Positions 36,823-45,298 of a stretch of 64,000 nucleotides of DNA are shown piece by piece. The notes below the pieces were generated by a model. It worked only from the letters and a program-made list of their open reading frames with translations, made no database searches and had not been told where the DNA came from. Numbering within the stretch: the stretch's first letter is position 1; each line of letters begins with the position of its first letter. Source of the stretch: a virus. The position numbers were made by a program, and so were the translations under genes. The DNA is taken from positions 1 to 64,000 of the IMG/VR virus record IMGVR_UViG_3300014501_000017; one strand, given 5' to 3'.

Positions 36823-37008
36823 ATGATATCTGACTTAAAGGAATTAGAAAACCAAATTAAGGGATTACTTCGTTTTATAATGCCGTCTGAGTTAAAACGT
36901 TCAGTTCAAACTCGTATCATTGGTGGTGATGTGGCGGAAGTAAGAGTAATCATTGAAATAGTTAAACCTTCTCCTAAAAAGTGGTATCATAAAATAATAA
37001 AATTTTGA
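36823..37008 (+). CDS. Uncharacterised small protein (61 aa)
   Basis: A helical, lysine-rich protein starting MISDLKELENQIKGLLRFIM and ending PSPKKWYHKIIKF. A GTG at 36775 would lengthen it by 16 residues but would overlap the previous gene and precede the promoter, so I prefer the ATG at 36823, which coincides with the predicted transcription start and has no ribosome site. Function unknown. Confidence 0.45.
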   Translation: MISDLKELENQIKGLLRFIMPSELKRSVQTRIIGGDVAEVRVIIEIVKPSPKKWYHKIIKF

Positions 37009-37017
37009 GGTTATAAT

Positions 37018-37095
37018 ATGGATATTGGATTTGGATTTGTTATGGGTATAGTTTTTACGTTAGTTGCTCTCTTTTTATATTCTGAATGGTATTAA
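37018..37095 (+). CDS. Membrane micropeptide A (25 aa)
   Basis: A 25-codon reading frame with a good GAGGT ribosome site 6 nt upstream. The product (MDIGFGFVMGIVFTLVALFL then YSEWY) is essentially one membrane helix. Its start resembles that of the next peptide, so the pair look like tandem paralogues. Function unknown. Confidence 0.5.
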   Translation: MDIGFGFVMGIVFTLVALFLYSEWY

Positions 37096-37097
37096 TT

Positions 37098-37175
37098 ATG
37101 GAATTTGTATTTGGATTTATTTTAGGAGTTGGTTCTACTATAATTATTCTAGCTACTTATCTTGGTGTAAAATGA
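37098..37175 (+). CDS. Membrane micropeptide B (25 aa)
   Basis: MEFVFGFILGVGSTIIILAT then YLGVK, again a single hydrophobic helix, with the shared pattern M-(D/E)-x-x-F-G-F-x-x-G. It starts 2 nt after micropeptide A and overlaps the next gene by 4 nt (ATGA), so all three are probably translated as a coupled set. Confidence 0.45.
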   Translation: MEFVFGFILGVGSTIIILATYLGVK

Positions 37176-37354
37176 ATTGTAAAGCATCTAATGGTAAAAA
37201 TGGAAATAAGAAACGTTCTGTTTCTAAAAGTACTTCAAACTCAAGACATGAATCAGACTTACGAGATTATGAATCTAATGAAGAATATATCAATAGAATA
37301 GTAAGAGAAGATAAAGAACGTCGATTTTGGGAAAATGATCGAAGAATGGGTTAA
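37172..37354 (+). CDS. Uncharacterised small charged protein (60 aa)
   Basis: MNCKASNGKNGNKKRSVSKS at the N-terminus is basic and serine-rich. The second half is acidic/basic and helical (YINRIVREDKERRFWENDRR). The ATG overlaps the stop of micropeptide B. No family recognised; it lies directly before uvsY. Confidence 0.45.
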   Translation: MNCKASNGKNGNKKRSVSKSTSNSRHESDLRDYESNEEYINRIVREDKERRFWENDRRMG

Positions 37355-37356
37355 TT

Positions 37357-37794
37357 ATGAAACTTGATGAAGTATTTGGTCAATGGAAAAAAGATTCCAA
37401 GATAGATAGAAATGACCTCACTGGCGAGAGTCTTAGAATTTCAGAACTTCATTGGAAGTATCTTCAAATATACACGTCTGAGAAATTAGTTTTCAATAGA
37501 AAGAATGCTGATTACAAAATATTGTTCCGACTTAAGTTTGAGTATTATCTTGGAACTCTTTCAGATGAAGAATTAAAAGAGAAGGGATGGGAACCTAATC
37601 CACTTCGAATTATTAGACAAGACCTACAAACCTATATTGATGCTGATAAAGATATAGTTCAAGCTAACCTTATGTTGCTTCAACAAGAAGAGAAGGTAAG
37701 TGCTCTAGAGAATATAATAAAGTCTATCAATAATCGTTCCTTCAATATAAATAATGCATTGAATGATATCAAGTTTAAGAATGGAGAAAATTAA
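37357..37794 (+). CDS. uvsY: Recombination mediator UvsY
   Basis: A 145-aa protein (T4 UvsY has 137) that loads UvsX recombinase onto single-stranded DNA coated with gp32. It shows the family layout: LDEVFGQWKKDSKIDRNDL at the start, KYLQIYTSEKL, LKFEYYLGTLSDEEL (T4: KARLDYYSGRG), the YIDADKDIVQANLMLL block (T4: VLSADKDVLKVDTSL), and a C-terminal helix with NNRSFNINNALNDIKF. It precedes uvsW, as in the T4 recombination cluster. Confidence 0.87.
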   Translation: MKLDEVFGQWKKDSKIDRNDLTGESLRISELHWKYLQIYTSEKLVFNRKNADYKILFRLKFEYYLGTLSDEELKEKGWEPNPLRIIRQDLQTYIDADKDIVQANLMLLQQEEKVSALENIIKSINNRSFNINNALNDIKFKNGEN

Positions 37795-38168
37795 TGAATG
37801 ATAAATTTGTAAGGGTAAATCTCGTTAAAGAGAAGGTTGTTGAATCTGGTGATGTGCTAGGAATACATGTATCAGAAAAGATACCTAATACTATGCTTGA
37901 TAAGATTCGCCTGATTAAAGGAATAAATTGGACCTATCAGGAAAATTTTGACTTATATTATTTGAAAGTAAATGTAAGTAAGATGTTTCATACTGATGAA
38001 GTTATACCACTTATCATAAATGCAATTCGTTATTCATATGATGGATTAGGAGTACTTGATATCAGTAATGTAAAAGATCATGTTTCATATGAACCGGTAA
38101 AAATTGATGAGCGTGACATATCATATTATTGTCATTCAGCAGATCATTATACAGGGGAAGATGAATAA
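37794..38168 (+). CDS. Uncharacterised protein between uvsY and uvsW (124 aa)
   Basis: Not recognised. A mixed alpha/beta protein: VRVNLVKEKVVESGDVLG, then INWTYQENFDLYYLKVNVSK and VIPLIINAIRYSYDGLGV. It overlaps the uvsY stop by one base (TAATG) and overlaps the uvsW start by 8, so all three are coupled. This suggests a role in recombination or repair, without other evidence. Confidence 0.55.
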   Translation: MNDKFVRVNLVKEKVVESGDVLGIHVSEKIPNTMLDKIRLIKGINWTYQENFDLYYLKVNVSKMFHTDEVIPLIINAIRYSYDGLGVLDISNVKDHVSYEPVKIDERDISYYCHSADHYTGEDE

Positions 38169-39600
38169 GATCATCATAGAAAAAGTAAATGATGTATTCC
38201 TTAAAATCCATTGTTCAGATGATATTGGATTAGAGTTAAGGGATCAGTTTACTTTTGCCGTTCCTAATTATAAATGGCATCCTAAGTTCAAGGCCGGTGT
38301 GTGGGATGGAATGATTCGACTTTATAATATTCGTACCGGTCAGATATATGCTGGTCTTACAAAACAAATCGAAAAATTCTGCGAGAAGCATGGTTATGAG
38401 TATGAATACTTCTTTGAAACTGGAGCAAGAGAATGGTCTGCTCTAGAGGCAGGTAAGTTTATTTCAGGACTTAGATTACCAGTTGTACCATATGAAGAAC
38501 AGGTTAAGACTTTAGTTTATGGTGTAAGAAATTCTCGCGCCCTTTTTGTATCTCCAACGGCCAGTGGTAAGTCACTCATGATTTATATGCTGGCTATGTT
38601 TTATTCAGTTCCTACATTAATTATTGTTCCTACCATCACCCTTGTTCATCAGATGAAGGGTGATTTTGATGATTATGGAAACAAGAAACATATTCACCTA
38701 ATCTATGAAGGTCAAGATATTGATTTTCAGGCTCCTATAACAATTTCGACATGGCAGAGCATTTATAAGCTAAAATCGACATGGTTTAGTAAATTTCGAC
38801 TAGTAATCGGTGATGAGGCTCATTTGTATAAGGCTGTTTCATTAAAGGCTATTATGGAGAACTTGACCAATACACCATATAGGTTTGGTTTTACAGGTAC
38901 TTTAGATGGTACTGTAACTAATGAGATGACACTTGAAGGTCTATTTGGTCCGGTAAGACAGGTTACAACAACTAAACAATTAATGGATAAAGGTACTCTT
39001 TCTAAGCTTAATATTAAAATAATCGTCCTAGAACATTCTCAAGAAAATCGTAAAAAAGTAGCCAAAATGGATTGGCAGAATGAGTTAGACTTCTTGTTTT
39101 CATATGAACCTAGAAATAGATTCATTAAAAATCTAGCCTTATCATTAAAAGGAAACACCCTTTTATTATTCCAACGTATTGACAAGCATGGTAAAATACT
39201 ATATGATATGATATCTAAGGAAGCCTTAGATAGAAAGGTGTTCTTTATTCATGGGGCGGTTGATGGTGAAGAGAGAAACGAAGTAAGGGCTATTGTAGAA
39301 AAGGAAACAAATGCTATTATTATTGCTAGTGAGGGTACTTTTTCTACAGGAATCAATATCAAAAATCTTCATAATGGAATTAAGTCGGCTTCTTCTAAAG
39401 GTCGTATTAGAAATCTTCAGTCTATAGGCCGGGGATTAAGACTTGGTTCGGATAAGAGTGAATTTAATTGGTTTGATATAGCTGATGACCTTAAGTATAA
39501 AGGAAATATTAACACAACTCTTTCTCATCTTCTTGAGCGTGTAGCTATCTATAATAAAGAAAAATTCGAATACAAAACATATAAGGTAGGGCTGAAATAA
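38161..39600 (+). CDS. uvsW: ATP-dependent DNA/RNA helicase UvsW
   Basis: A 479-aa superfamily 2 helicase (T4 UvsW has about 503) that unwinds R-loops and branched DNA and so shuts down origin replication. The start at 38161 (MNKIIIEKVNDVFLKI) matches the family N-terminus, with FAVPNYKWHPKFKAGVWDG typical of UvsW. Motif I SPTASGKS lies near residue 130, motif II GDEAHLY near 218, motif III FTGTLDG near 245, and motif VI SIGRGLR near 425. An earlier in-frame ATG lies inside the upstream gene and is rejected. Confidence 0.93.
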   Translation: MNKIIIEKVNDVFLKIHCSDDIGLELRDQFTFAVPNYKWHPKFKAGVWDGMIRLYNIRTGQIYAGLTKQIEKFCEKHGYEYEYFFETGAREWSALEAGKFISGLRLPVVPYEEQVKTLVYGVRNSRALFVSPTASGKSLMIYMLAMFYSVPTLIIVPTITLVHQMKGDFDDYGNKKHIHLIYEGQDIDFQAPITISTWQSIYKLKSTWFSKFRLVIGDEAHLYKAVSLKAIMENLTNTPYRFGFTGTLDGTVTNEMTLEGLFGPVRQVTTTKQLMDKGTLSKLNIKIIVLEHSQENRKKVAKMDWQNELDFLFSYEPRNRFIKNLALSLKGNTLLLFQRIDKHGKILYDMISKEALDRKVFFIHGAVDGEERNEVRAIVEKETNAIIIASEGTFSTGINIKNLHNGIKSASSKGRIRNLQSIGRGLRLGSDKSEFNWFDIADDLKYKGNINTTLSHLLERVAIYNKEKFEYKTYKVGLK

Positions 39601-40058
39601 TGGAAGAAAATGTATATGAACCTATGGCAGTGTGTCTTCATTTAGCAACTGGCGGAAACGTAGTAGGTGGTTTAGTTAGTACTGAAAATGAACATTATAA
39701 ACTCTATCGTCCTATGAATTATTATGCTATAAATCCAGCATTATCTCAGTTTGAAGATACCACATATCTTTCATTTGTAAAATACAATAGTATCGGTGAA
39801 AATGAGATGATTGATTTTAGAAAAGATAGTGTTGTTTCTATAGTCAATCTTACTCCAGAGTCATCTAAATGGTATTATCTCAATGCAAAATTTGCCTATG
39901 ATGTAATTGCTGGTGAAAGAAAAGAGCAGTTTGATAAGATGGTAGAGACTACACAAAATTTGATTAATACTTATATTGAATATAAGAACAAGCCAAAAGA
40001 AGAGGGGGTTGATGATGCGGATTGGGCAAAACATGCTAATACCGATGTTGCAAATTAA
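39600..40058 (+). CDS. Conserved phage protein, possibly LSm-like (152 aa)
   Basis: Strand-rich N-terminus (YEPMAVCLHLATGGNVVGGL and MNYYAINPALSQFE) reminiscent of the small LSm-like proteins seen near gene 55 in aquatic T4-like phages; this resemblance is weak. The C-terminal third is helical and acidic (KEEGVDDADWAKHAN). Coupled to uvsW by a TAATG overlap and followed directly by gene 55. Function unknown. Confidence 0.5.
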   Translation: MEENVYEPMAVCLHLATGGNVVGGLVSTENEHYKLYRPMNYYAINPALSQFEDTTYLSFVKYNSIGENEMIDFRKDSVVSIVNLTPESSKWYYLNAKFAYDVIAGERKEQFDKMVETTQNLINTYIEYKNKPKEEGVDDADWAKHANTDVAN

Positions 40059-40061
40059 CGG

Positions 40062-40631
40062 ATGGGAAAAAATAATTATATAGACAACAAGAAGATGTAT
40101 GCTGAGTTTGTAGAATATAAAAAGTTATGTCAGATCGCCAAGAAAGATAAAGGCGACAATCCTAGAATACCTGATTATATTGGAGAGTGTTTTCTATTGC
40201 TCGCAAATAACATTTCTCATAAACCAAACTTCTTTAATTATACCTATAAGGATGAGATGATATCGGATGGGATTGAAAATTGTATTCTGTATGCATATAA
40301 TTTCAATCCAAAGAAGTCAAAGAATCCATTTGCTTATTTTACCCAGATCATCTACTTTGCATTCATTCGTCGTATCAACAAAGAAAAGAAGCAGTTATAT
40401 GTAAAGAGAAAGATGATTGAAAATTCTATGTTTGATGATACTCTTGTTAATCATGATGATAGTGAGGGTGGAACACCGTCATATATAGACCTTAACAATG
40501 AGAAAATGAATACCATGGTTAAGGATTATGAAAGAACATTAAAAGAAAAGAAAGAAAAGATTAAGTTATCTAAGAAAAAGAAAAAGAAATTGTTTGGTCT
40601 GGATAAATTTATTGACGAAAATAAGGAGTAG
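40062..40631 (+). CDS. 55: Late-gene sigma factor gp55
   Basis: A 189-aa minimal sigma factor (T4 gp55 has 185) that directs host RNA polymerase to late promoters. The core AYNFNPKKSKNPFAYFTQII then YFAFIRRINKEKKQLYVKRK is the region-2-like segment conserved in gp55. The NYTYKDEMISDGIENCILYA helix precedes it. It sits next to 47/46 as in T4. Its target here is presumably the [A/C]TAAATA motif found upstream of the structural genes. Confidence 0.92.
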   Translation: MGKNNYIDNKKMYAEFVEYKKLCQIAKKDKGDNPRIPDYIGECFLLLANNISHKPNFFNYTYKDEMISDGIENCILYAYNFNPKKSKNPFAYFTQIIYFAFIRRINKEKKQLYVKRKMIENSMFDDTLVNHDDSEGGTPSYIDLNNEKMNTMVKDYERTLKEKKEKIKLSKKKKKKLFGLDKFIDENKE

Positions 40632-40635
40632 AAAA

Positions 40636-40962
40636 ATGGAAGATACAGAAAAGGCACCGAAGGAATTGAAAGAATTCAAGGAAAACATCTTCAAAGTTAG
40701 CATGGTTCCAACCGGATCAGACTATCATCAGAATTGTCATATGTGTAAGAATCCTATTCCACCACATGTTAAGCTACGTGAAATCGTAACTACTATTGGT
40801 AAGACTGGTAAGGAAGAACATAATATCATCTGTCCTAACTGTGATTATATTCTTTCAGATACCTACTTGGCATTAATGGCAAGACGATTTGCAGTCATTC
40901 GTACATCTGCTGCAAACTATTGGACACGATACTGTTCAAAGAAGCCCATGGAATGGCAGTAA
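40636..40962 (+). CDS. Zinc-ribbon-like protein (108 aa)
   Basis: Two CxxC pairs, CHMC and CPNC, separated by about 30 residues, suggest one zinc site. The C-terminal helix (LALMARRFAVIRTSAANYW) is basic. The ATG at 40636 has an AAGGAG site 8 nt upstream; an earlier start inside gene 55 is unlikely. Its position between gp55 and gp47 suggests a transcription or nucleic-acid-binding accessory, but no family is recognised. Confidence 0.55.
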   Translation: MEDTEKAPKELKEFKENIFKVSMVPTGSDYHQNCHMCKNPIPPHVKLREIVTTIGKTGKEEHNIICPNCDYILSDTYLALMARRFAVIRTSAANYWTRYCSKKPMEWQ

Positions 40963-40979
40963 AATGACGGAACTTAGTT

Positions 40980-41117
40980 ATGTTGTCAGTTGATCATAAT
41001 CATAAGACTGGTATTGTTCGAGGATTATTATGTAATAATTGCAATACTGGTTTAGGATTATTCAAAGAAAATATTATTGTAATGAAAAATATGATTGATT
41101 ATTTGGAGAAACAATAA
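40980..41117 (+). pseudogene. Remnant of an endonuclease VII-type gene
   Basis: A 45-codon frame reads LSVDHNHKTGIVRGLLCNNC and continues NTGLGLFKENIIVM. This is the catalytic segment of T4 endonuclease VII (gp49) and relatives: D-H and the downstream N are the metal/catalytic residues, and CNNC is the second zinc pair. The first zinc pair and the dimerisation helices are absent; upstream in frame there is a TGA at 40965. It overlaps gene 47 (TAATG). Either a decayed nuclease or a short surviving domain. Confidence 0.7.
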
Positions 41118-42175
41118 TGAAAATTGCTATTATGTGTGATTCTCATTTTGGAGTAAGAAATGATTCGGCAGTATTCGATAATTACTTCGAACGTTTTTAT
41201 ACGGAGCAATTTTTTCCAATACTTAAAGAAAGAGGAATAGCTACGGTATTGCATCTTGGTGATGTTTTTGACCGTCGCAAATATGTTAATTATGTAACAT
41301 TATCTAATTGTAAGAAATATTTCTTTAGTAAATTTGGAGAGTTTGGAATAAAATTAATTGCCTTAGTAGGTAATCATGATACTTATTTTAAAAATACCAA
41401 TGAAATTAATTCTCTTAATCTTCTTCTACCAGAAGCAAGAAATATTCTTATTGTAGATTCTCCTACGGAATGGAATTTTGACGGGACCATTATTACATTA
41501 GTTCCATGGATATGTCCTGATAATTTTGAAGAAACAATTAAGTTGATTAATACTACCAAGTCAATTTTATGTTTTGGTCATCTTGAGATAGCAGGGTTTG
41601 AAATGTATAAAGGTTCTCCATTGGCATCAGGTATTGATTCTGATGTTTTTGAAAAGTTTCAGATAGTAGCTACAGGGCATTTTCATCATAAGTCATTTAG
41701 AAAGAATATCAAATATCTTGGATCATTATATCAGATGACATGGAGTGATTATGATGATGAGCGAGGTTTTCATATTTTTGATACTAATACCCATGAGTTT
41801 GAGTATATTGAGAATCCCCTCCAGATATTCAACAAGGTATTTTATGATGATAATAAGAAATCAATTGAACAGGTTCTTGAGATAGATTTTAAAAGGTACA
41901 AAAATACCTATGTTAAGTTGGTGGTTGTTAATAAAACAAATCCATATTGGTTTGATATGTTTCTAGATAAACTTGAAGCTGCCGGTGTTTATGACCTACA
42001 GATTGTCGAAAATTCAGTTAATCTTGGAATAGAAGATTCTGAGTTAATTATTGATGCAGAAGATACTACTACTATTTTACGTCGATATGTAGATCAGTTG
42101 AATTTTAATACGGACAAGGTTCGTCTTGACAAGTTGTTTGATAGTTTGTATAATGAAAGTCTAAATTTGGAATAG
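41117..42175 (+). CDS. 47: Recombination nuclease subunit gp47 (Mre11-like)
   Basis: A 352-aa metallophosphoesterase nuclease (T4 gp47 has 339) that works with gp46 to resect DNA ends. Phosphoesterase motifs occur in order: CDSHFGVRND (D8, H10), LGDVFDRRKY (near 48), VGNHDTYFKN (near 92) and GHFHHKSFR (near 190). It ends just before a small gene that separates it from gene 46. A GGAG site precedes the ATG. Confidence 0.94.
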   Translation: MKIAIMCDSHFGVRNDSAVFDNYFERFYTEQFFPILKERGIATVLHLGDVFDRRKYVNYVTLSNCKKYFFSKFGEFGIKLIALVGNHDTYFKNTNEINSLNLLLPEARNILIVDSPTEWNFDGTIITLVPWICPDNFEETIKLINTTKSILCFGHLEIAGFEMYKGSPLASGIDSDVFEKFQIVATGHFHHKSFRKNIKYLGSLYQMTWSDYDDERGFHIFDTNTHEFEYIENPLQIFNKVFYDDNKKSIEQVLEIDFKRYKNTYVKLVVVNKTNPYWFDMFLDKLEAAGVYDLQIVENSVNLGIEDSELIIDAEDTTTILRRYVDQLNFNTDKVRLDKLFDSLYNESLNLE

Positions 42176-42184
42176 GAGATATTT

Positions 42185-42376
42185 ATGAAGCGAACAATTA
42201 AAATGTATGCTGATAATGGTGATGTTAAAATTGATGTTAATTTTAAGGTTATAACTGAAGGATTAAGTATTGATGAAATTGATATTCTTACAAAAGATAT
42301 CAAGGATAAATTGATGTCACTCCTTCCTACAATTAGATATAGTAATTTTAAAATGTGTGATGCTATATTTAATTAA
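42185..42376 (+). CDS. Uncharacterised small protein between 47 and 46 (63 aa)
   Basis: MKRTIKMYADNGDVKIDVNF then KVITEGLSIDEIDILTKDIK: a strand pair followed by a helix. A good AGGAGAT ribosome site lies upstream, and the stop overlaps the ATG of gene 46 (TAATG). T4 also has small genes near this site, but I see no specific match. Function unknown. Confidence 0.5.
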   Translation: MKRTIKMYADNGDVKIDVNFKVITEGLSIDEIDILTKDIKDKLMSLLPTIRYSNFKMCDAIFN

Positions 42377-44100
42377 TGATTGAATTTGAAAAAATAAGAT
42401 ACAAGAACGTACTTTCTACTGGTAATGTTCCAATTGAGATATCCTTAAATTCTCATAAGTCTACCCTTATAGTTGGAAATAACGGTGAAGGTAAGTCTAC
42501 TATTCTAGATGTGCTATTCTTTGCTTTATTTGGTGTGGCGTTTCGTAACATCAATAAGGGCCAGCTTGTTAATTCAATCAATAATAAGAATATGCTTGTG
42601 GAATTATGGTTTAAGGCCAATGATTCTGTCTATTATATTAAGCGTGGTCTAAAGCCAAATGTATTTGAAATATGGGAGAACGATAACCTTATTTCTCAGC
42701 TTGCTTCTGGCGAGTATCAGGATGTAATAGAAAAGAAAATTATCAAGATGAATCAGAAGGCATTCAGGCAGATTGTTGTTCTGGGTTCGGCATCATTCGT
42801 TCCTTTCATGCAGTTGAAGGCTGCTGATCGCCGTGAGGTAATTGAAGACCTGCTTAATATTCAGGTATTCTCTACCATGTTCACTTTGCTTAAGAAGAGG
42901 ATTGATAAAAATAAGGAAGACCTTACAGAAATCGATCATCAGATTGAATTATCAGAACAAAAGCTTGTCATGCATACTAAGCATATTGAATCATTACGTC
43001 AAAATAATGATTCTTTGATTGAAGATAAAATTAGCAAGCAGAAGGAACATTGGACTGAGGTTGAAAAGCATAATAAGACTGCTACAAAATATAATGATGA
43101 TATTGTAGAATTTAGAAAACAAATTCTTGATGAAACTATTGTTGAAGAAACTTGGTCTGAATGTTGTGAATGGGATGAAAAGCTTTCGGAAAAGTTATTG
43201 GTAGTTTCTAATGAAATCCAATTTTTAGAGAATAATAATAATTGTCCAACTTGTAAACAGGATATTGATAATGATTTTAAGGTATCAAATTTAGAAGAAA
43301 AGAAAGCTAAGGCAGTATCTGTTCAAACCAAACTTTCTACCCTTCATGAGAAGATGGAAAAGCTGGATATACGTCGAAAGCAGATTACAGAAGTTCATGA
43401 GCATATTAATACAAATGTTAATCTTCTAGAAGCTGAAATGAATCAGGTAAGGGTATATGAGCAATTTATAACTCATATTAAGGATGAGATTAATGTATTG
43501 AAAGATAAGCAGTATTTTGTAGTTGATGAGCAAGAAACTATTGATATTAAAACTGAATTACTTAATCATCATGGAGAAAAAGAAGAGTTAATCATCAATA
43601 AACAGGTACTTGATATTGCATCATCAATCCTCAAGGATGGAGGAATTAAGTCGGTTTTGATTAAGCAGTATGTTCCTATTATGAATAAGCTTATCAATCA
43701 TAATCTTGCATCTCTTGATGCAGGTTATGGATTTGAGTTGGATGAGAATTTTTCAGAGAGTATTAAGTCTCGTTTCAGGGACGAGTTTACTTATGATTCA
43801 TTTTCAGAAGGTCAGAAGATGAGAATTGATATCGCCCTTCTATTTACATGGAGAGCTATAGCTAAGCTTCGTAACTCAGCTTCTACCAATCTTTTGATTA
43901 TGGATGAAATACTTGATAGTTCACTTGATTACAATGGTACTGAAGAATTCCTCAAGTTGATAAAAAATATGACCTCGGATACAAATACTTTTATCATCTC
44001 TCATAAAGTAGACCAGTTAACAGATAAGTTTGATAATGTTTTGAAGTTTGAGATACATAAAAACTTTACACAATGTATCCAAGGTGAGGTAGCAGTATGA
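42376..44100 (+). CDS. 46: Recombination nuclease subunit gp46 (Rad50-like)
   Basis: A 574-aa SMC-type ATPase (T4 gp46 has 560). Walker A VGNNGEGKST lies at 33-42. Long coiled coils flank a zinc-hook motif NCPTCKQD near 288. The ABC signature YDSFSEGQKMRID lies near 475 and Walker B LLIMDEILDSSLD near 507, followed by FIISHK. With gp47 it processes ends for recombination-dependent replication. Its stop overlaps the next start (ATGA). Confidence 0.95.
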   Translation: MIEFEKIRYKNVLSTGNVPIEISLNSHKSTLIVGNNGEGKSTILDVLFFALFGVAFRNINKGQLVNSINNKNMLVELWFKANDSVYYIKRGLKPNVFEIWENDNLISQLASGEYQDVIEKKIIKMNQKAFRQIVVLGSASFVPFMQLKAADRREVIEDLLNIQVFSTMFTLLKKRIDKNKEDLTEIDHQIELSEQKLVMHTKHIESLRQNNDSLIEDKISKQKEHWTEVEKHNKTATKYNDDIVEFRKQILDETIVEETWSECCEWDEKLSEKLLVVSNEIQFLENNNNCPTCKQDIDNDFKVSNLEEKKAKAVSVQTKLSTLHEKMEKLDIRRKQITEVHEHINTNVNLLEAEMNQVRVYEQFITHIKDEINVLKDKQYFVVDEQETIDIKTELLNHHGEKEELIINKQVLDIASSILKDGGIKSVLIKQYVPIMNKLINHNLASLDAGYGFELDENFSESIKSRFRDEFTYDSFSEGQKMRIDIALLFTWRAIAKLRNSASTNLLIMDEILDSSLDYNGTEEFLKLIKNMTSDTNTFIISHKVDQLTDKFDNVLKFEIHKNFTQCIQGEVAV

Positions 44101-44402
44101 TAGAAGATATACTTAAAATGGCTGATGAAGTCTATCAAAATAGAAACAAAGGTGTAACTATTAGATATGGCACTCGCGAATTTGCTGATAATCTAACAAT
44201 TATTAATGTTGATCATCTAGAAGAGAAATGTTCAGCAATTAGAGGACTGCAACAACATATGCAATTTTGGAATATTCCATTTGATGTGTTTTTAAAAGAT
44301 GGGTTTACAAATTTTCTTGATGCTATTGTAAGTATGCAGGAATTTTATCCAAATCTTACTTTCGATTCACAAATGACAGTACTTTGGTATTATTTGGTTT
44401 AA
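44097..44402 (+). CDS. Uncharacterised protein after gene 46 (101 aa)
   Basis: An alpha/beta protein (MIEDILKMADEVYQNRNKGV then TIRYGTREFADNLTIINVDH). The start overlaps the gene 46 stop by four bases, implying coupled translation. No family recognised; the peptide deformylase gene follows immediately. Confidence 0.5.
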   Translation: MIEDILKMADEVYQNRNKGVTIRYGTREFADNLTIINVDHLEEKCSAIRGLQQHMQFWNIPFDVFLKDGFTNFLDAIVSMQEFYPNLTFDSQMTVLWYYLV

Positions 44403-44403
44403 A

Positions 44404-44937
44404 ATGGAAACTACAGAATACATAAAGGGTCGAGTAATAGATTATGATTTGGGTTCTGATGAAGAATATCTCAAGAAGGTTATAGAGCCTTTTGATTTCA
44501 AAAATCCTCCGGTAGACCCTATTCAGTTATCCTATGACCTTCTTTCAACCATGAGACATTATCATGGTATTGGAATGGCTGCTAATCAAGTTGGAATGGC
44601 TCATCGAGTATTTGTTGTTGATTCTTATCCGGCATTGGTATGTTTCAATCCTCATATTGTAGATTTTTCCAAAGACAATTTGATTTATTTAGATGAAGGG
44701 TGTCTTTCATATCCAAATTTGTTTGTCAGCATTAAAAGACCAGAATTGATTAAAGTTAGATATACAGAACCAAATGGTAATATCAAGACAGTAACTTTTA
44801 ATGGATTGACCTCAAGGATATTTCAGCACGAATTGGATCATCTAAATGGTGTTATTTTTTATCAAAGAGCAAGTCTTATTGAGCGTCGTAGAGCCTTTCA
44901 GAAAAGAAAGATAGCTAATAGACGAAAGAATAAATAA
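44404..44937 (+). CDS. def: Peptide deformylase
   Basis: A 177-aa metalloenzyme that removes the formyl group from nascent N-terminal methionine. All three active-site motifs are intact: GIGMAANQVG (55-64), EGCLS (98-102, metal-binding cysteine) and QHELDHLNG (141-149, HExxH metal ligands and catalytic Glu). The basic C-terminus (RRAFQKRKIANRRKNK) suits ribosome contact. Viral deformylases are well known in aquatic T4-like phages. The gene probably speeds maturation of phage or host proteins during infection. Confidence 0.93.
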   Translation: METTEYIKGRVIDYDLGSDEEYLKKVIEPFDFKNPPVDPIQLSYDLLSTMRHYHGIGMAANQVGMAHRVFVVDSYPALVCFNPHIVDFSKDNLIYLDEGCLSYPNLFVSIKRPELIKVRYTEPNGNIKTVTFNGLTSRIFQHELDHLNGVIFYQRASLIERRRAFQKRKIANRRKNK

Positions 44938-44939
44938 AC

Positions 44940-45140
44940 ATGCCAGAGTTTGATACAACATTTCGGTCAACCGAGAGCGGCTGGCGGGTCCAACATGTAG
45001 AAAAGAAGAATATTCCTATATGGGAGTTTGATTTATTGGGTGATGAACAGATTGTTTTTCAACTTGATAGAGAAGTTTCAGCATGGAAACGTTTTTGGAC
45101 AAGATTTTTCATGGGTAGCAGTTGGAGAAGGGCTAAATGA
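44940..45140 (+). CDS. Uncharacterised small protein (66 aa)
   Basis: MPEFDTTFRSTESGWRVQHV then IPIWEFDLLGDEQIVFQLDR and a tryptophan/arginine-rich tail (WKRFWTRFFMGSSWRRAK). The tail resembles that of the 82-aa protein at 48742, which ends WWKRLYYYYANKR. Possibly a membrane-surface association, but this is inference. Coupled to the next small gene by ATGA. Confidence 0.45.
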   Translation: MPEFDTTFRSTESGWRVQHVEKKNIPIWEFDLLGDEQIVFQLDREVSAWKRFWTRFFMGSSWRRAK

Positions 45141-45295
45141 AAAAAACAACTTATGATTTAAAATTAATGAGACTCAGAAATGAGATTTCATTTATTCGTA
45201 GCGATGAAGCAATGGGCGGTTATAATAAACCAGAAAAAATTAAAGAATTAGTGAAACAAATAGAGGAACTTAAAAAAGAACCGATAGAGGACTAA
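45137..45295 (+). CDS. Uncharacterised small helical protein (52 aa)
   Basis: MKKTTYDLKLMRLRNEISFI at the start and KEKIKELVKQ-like charged helix (here KPEKIKELVKQIEELKKE) at the end. The ATG overlaps the previous stop by four bases, and the DUF3310 gene follows after 3 bases. Function unknown. Confidence 0.4.
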   Translation: MKKTTYDLKLMRLRNEISFIRSDEAMGGYNKPEKIKELVKQIEELKKEPIED

Positions 45296-45298
45296 ATT

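Noticed and set aside
44930-44936. ATAAATA before the 66-aa gene
   Set aside because: Made from the AAT-AAA-TAA end of the deformylase gene and only 3 nt from the ATG, unlike the other spacings.
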